Positions 61,931-64,000 of a stretch of 64,000 bases of DNA are shown piece by piece. The notes beneath the pieces are model-generated. The model was not told the DNA's origin. It saw only the letters and a list, made by a program, of their open reading frames with translations, and ran no database searches. How positions within the stretch are numbered: the stretch's first letter is position 1; the number at the start of each line of letters is the position of its first letter. Made by a program: the position numbers and the translations under genes. Source of the stretch: Burkholderiaceae bacterium (GTDB lineage Bacteria; Pseudomonadota; Gammaproteobacteria; Burkholderiales; Burkholderiaceae_C); NCBI GenBank assembly GCA_913776825.1, contig CAJYPV010000022.1, forward strand, positions 124,001 through 188,000, written 5' to 3'.

Positions 61931-64000
61931 ATGAATTACGCGCAGGCCGTGACGGGCATACCGTCGTCGAGTGAACGGATGTCCCACGTGGTGCGGGATG
62001 AGGGACGGCGGCCGCAGTGGCCGGACATGCAGCGCACCGACCCTCCGATGCGTGAATCGAACCTGGCCCTGCTGCGCGACTGGTCCCATGACTTCTCGGC
62101 ACCCGGCGCGTGGAGCGCCGATGCCTGGCGAGCCGTCGGCGCGGCGATCCTCGTGATGCCCGAGTGGCCGGGGCCGATGCTCGAGATCGAGGTGCAGGGA
62201 CATCGGCATGTTTATGTGCCCGCCGGGCCGTGCGCCGACCGCCTCCACCTCGTTCAGGGACCCAGCGAACGTGACTGGTCGGCGCAGCCGATGGGAGCCG
62301 GCCTGGCGCCGCCTCATCGGCAGGGTGGGGACGCGTTCTTCGAGGCGCTGGTCGATGGACTGGCCGACACCTCGATGCCGCCCGAGCGCCTCTCCCCGGC
62401 ACAAGACTGGCGGCGACGGGTGGCACGGCTGCTGCTCGACGGGGTGACACGAGGCGGCGATGTGCAGCGGTCGGGCCACTGGCTGCAGGAATTGCTGACG
62501 CAGTTGCCTCAGCCGATCGAACAGGGCCGTGCGGCAGGCCCCGCGGTGGCGTCATGGGCCGACAAGGTCCGTCAAGCCCACCCACCAGCGATGTCCATGC
62601 CCCCCCGGAGGACGCCAACGGCCAAGGCGGCGAGCCGATCGGCGACAGGGGCTCAGGCGGATCGGGGTGCGGAGGTGTCGCCTGACGACACGATGACCCT
62701 GGCGGATCGACAGCTCCTCTCGATGGCCGACACGGGTGCTTGGAGATATCCGGCGCTGAGCCAGGGCGTGACCGGCCATTCCGGACCCTTCGACAACCAC
62801 TGGAATTTCCTGGATGAGCCGCCGGTGCGCAGGGTCGTGCGTCAGGCCTTCCGAGCGTTGGCGCGTGGGGATGTGGGTGGGGCCTGCGCCGCTGTCGAAA
62901 CGATTCAGCCCTCCCACAAGGTGCCGATTTTCATGGTGGCGAAAATTTGCAGCGAGGCGTCGGGCGCGGATGAGGTTCCGCGCGCGGCGGACATGCTCGA
63001 GCGCCTGGCCAAAGGTGTCGCGCCCATGTTCGATGTGGGCCTGGGTTACGACGGTACGTTCGACACACTTGATTTTCGCTATGTGCATCTCTTCACCGCC
63101 GAGGTGGTGCCACGCTCGTATCACCCGGATGGGCTCAGCGAGCCGTCGACGCCCGCGCAGCGCCAGCGACTTCTCGCTCAGCTCTATGGCCAGGCTGCCG
63201 CCACCAGCGCGGTGGCCGAGGTGCTGTTTCATCTGCATTGGACTCGAGGCCGGTTGAAGGTCGGCACCCATCTTGTCGTCGGCGAACATGGCAGCGGGAG
63301 CCTGAAGCGCACCATGGAGCGCTGCATCGAGGACTGCGGCTGGACCTGGCAGCCCGCGCTGGTGATGGGGAAAAAGAACGCCTTGAGAGGGGAGATCGTC
63401 ATCGCGCCGGCCACGGGCGAACTCACACCGCAGCAACGCTGGGCGAGGAGAAGCGAGGGATCCTTGGACGACTATGAGGACCAGTTGCGCAACGCCGCCA
63501 ATGGCAGGGATCTCTCACCCACGGAGATTTGCACCTTGCAAAGCCTGCAATGGCGTACCTATGCGCGATTGGGCGTCCATGGCGTGCTGGAGGTCCTCCA
63601 GCGCCAACCCCTCGCGCCGCAAGCCTGCTACCACTGGCTTTGGCAAGACGTGACCCGGCTGCAACGTCTGGACGATGCAGACAAGGTCCTCGGTGCCTTG
63701 ATCGCGCGCCACCGCCCGTTGTCCGAGGCCAGCTGGTGCGCGCTGCTGAGCGCCTCGCGGCGTGGCGGCCTGACTGCCTGGAGATGCTGCGAGCTCGTGC
63801 GCGAGCGCATGAGGCAGGAGCGCGTGAGGCCGAATGAACGCGTGTTGAACGCGATGCTGTCGGTGGCCACCGAGTCTGAGCATCTCGCGGTGCTGGACGA
63901 GCCACTGAATCAGGCCTTTGCGTCCGGCCGGCTGCGCGATTCCACGCTCGCCCAGTCCTGGCTCAAGGCGGCATCGACCGCAGGGGATGGCCGGCGCTGG
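61931..64000 (+). CDS. Large unknown protein with Smr-like and PPR-like regions, partial
   Basis: A frame that is open from ATG 61931 for 690 codons to the right edge without a stop. Residues 1-200 are unique; 220-280 are Ala/Arg/Pro-rich and probably disordered. At 376-490, LDFRYVHLF, then AVAEVLFHL, GTHLVVGEHGSGSLKRTMER and GWTWQPALVMGKKNALRGEIVI follow the order of Smr (MutS2 C-terminal) domains, including the helix after the G-x-G loop. From about 560 helical repeats follow; LTAWRCCELVRERMRQERVR with PNERVLNAMLSVAT matches the PPR pattern (35 residues, RxxPNxxxxNAM). No ribosome site is clear, so the start may be a later ATG. The assignment is by eye and partial. The PPR-Smr combination is known from plants; PPR proteins are rare in bacteria (reported for Ralstonia). 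Confidence 0.55.
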   Translation, partial: MNYAQAVTGIPSSSERMSHVVRDEGRRPQWPDMQRTDPPMRESNLALLRDWSHDFSAPGAWSADAWRAVGAAILVMPEWPGPMLEIEVQGHRHVYVPAGPCADRLHLVQGPSERDWSAQPMGAGLAPPHRQGGDAFFEALVDGLADTSMPPERLSPAQDWRRRVARLLLDGVTRGGDVQRSGHWLQELLTQLPQPIEQGRAAGPAVASWADKVRQAHPPAMSMPPRRTPTAKAASRSATGAQADRGAEVSPDDTMTLADRQLLSMADTGAWRYPALSQGVTGHSGPFDNHWNFLDEPPVRRVVRQAFRALARGDVGGACAAVETIQPSHKVPIFMVAKICSEASGADEVPRAADMLERLAKGVAPMFDVGLGYDGTFDTLDFRYVHLFTAEVVPRSYHPDGLSEPSTPAQRQRLLAQLYGQAAATSAVAEVLFHLHWTRGRLKVGTHLVVGEHGSGSLKRTMERCIEDCGWTWQPALVMGKKNALRGEIVIAPATGELTPQQRWARRSEGSLDDYEDQLRNAANGRDLSPTEICTLQSLQWRTYARLGVHGVLEVLQRQPLAPQACYHWLWQDVTRLQRLDDADKVLGALIARHRPLSEASWCALLSASRRGGLTAWRCCELVRERMRQERVRPNERVLNAMLSVATESEHLAVLDEPLNQAFASGRLRDSTLAQSWLKAASTAGDGRRW

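Noticed and set aside
61931..61990. Type III secretion (hrpII/PIP-type) promoter box before the PPR-like gene
   Set aside because: No TTCG-N16-TTCG pair was found upstream, so a secreted-effector role has no promoter support in the window.
62552..63436. A 294-codon minus-strand frame near the right edge
   Set aside because: It lies opposite the plus-strand frame open from 61931 to the edge; its His/Arg-rich product has no motif and it has no ribosome site.
1..64000. CRISPR arrays, insertion sequences, prophage or integrase genes
   Set aside because: No regularly spaced repeats, transposase motifs or att-like duplications were seen on either strand.

Overview
The window is compact, very GC-rich DNA that reads as a beta-proteobacterial chromosome (Burkholderiales, probably the Roseateles/Mitsuaria/Rubrivivax group). 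This placement is an inference from gene families, not a search: a Trp-rich TIGR04438-type small protein, an aat-bpt operon, a PEP-CTERM/exosortase A-associated exopolysaccharide locus and tandem modular GH18 chitinases. There is no sign of insertion sequences, prophage or CRISPR.

Region 1 (1-7.9 kb) is housekeeping: the start of a c-type cytochrome, ilvD divergent from a LysR regulator coupled to a TPR protein, lgt, dnaQ, two identical tRNA-Val(CAC) genes with promoter and terminator, and a Nudix hydrolase. Region 2 (7.9-13.7 kb) holds two secreted multidomain chitinases on the minus strand. Upstream of them is a gene-poor stretch with a candidate 52-aa gene bounded by a ribosome site and a terminator, plus two perfect inverted repeats. 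Region 3 (13.7-19.2 kb) has bpt and aat (N-end-rule aminoacyl transferases), a YffB-type ArsC protein, riboflavin synthase, a membrane protein with a ClpP/SppA-like domain, and a MepA-like murein endopeptidase.

Region 4 (19.3-39.2 kb) is a large surface-polysaccharide locus of the exosortase A (XrtA) type: an asparagine-synthase-like amidotransferase, two glycosyltransferase-type proteins, a Kdo-transferase-like protein, a Wzx flippase, a FemAB/GNAT-like enzyme, a GT4 enzyme, a DegT aminotransferase, a TPR protein, hydrolases 1 and 2, an acyl carrier protein, an AMP-ligase, a PLP decarboxylase, an acyltransferase and an SGNH esterase. A ten-gene minus-strand run (33891 to 23752) faces away from a plus-strand run that begins at 34097. 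The ACP, ligase and decarboxylase suggest that a small amino-acid-derived acyl group is made on the carrier and transferred to the polysaccharide. No exosortase is present here, but two PEP-CTERM substrate proteins lie at 59.7-61.2 kb.

Region 5 (39.2-43.6 kb) is a toxin/XRE/third-gene operon with an unusually long overlap, an unknown protein and a lipoprotein PAP2 phosphatase. Region 6 (43.8-53.7 kb) is a giant cyclic beta-1,2-glucan synthase translationally coupled to a 72-aa membrane protein, then an orphan flagellar-rod-like gene behind a sigma-28 promoter. Region 7 (53.8-59.6 kb) has cpdB, free-Met-sulfoxide reductase and a four-gene membrane/SDR operon with a GbsR/MarR regulator; both promoter regions carry a GACAGAAATT motif. 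Region 8 (59.7-64 kb) has the two paralogous PEP-CTERM proteins, a Pro/Thr-rich exported protein, and a reading frame open from 61931 to the right edge. That frame encodes a 690+ residue protein which, by eye, combines an Smr-like domain with PPR-like helical repeats; it is the most unusual item in the window.
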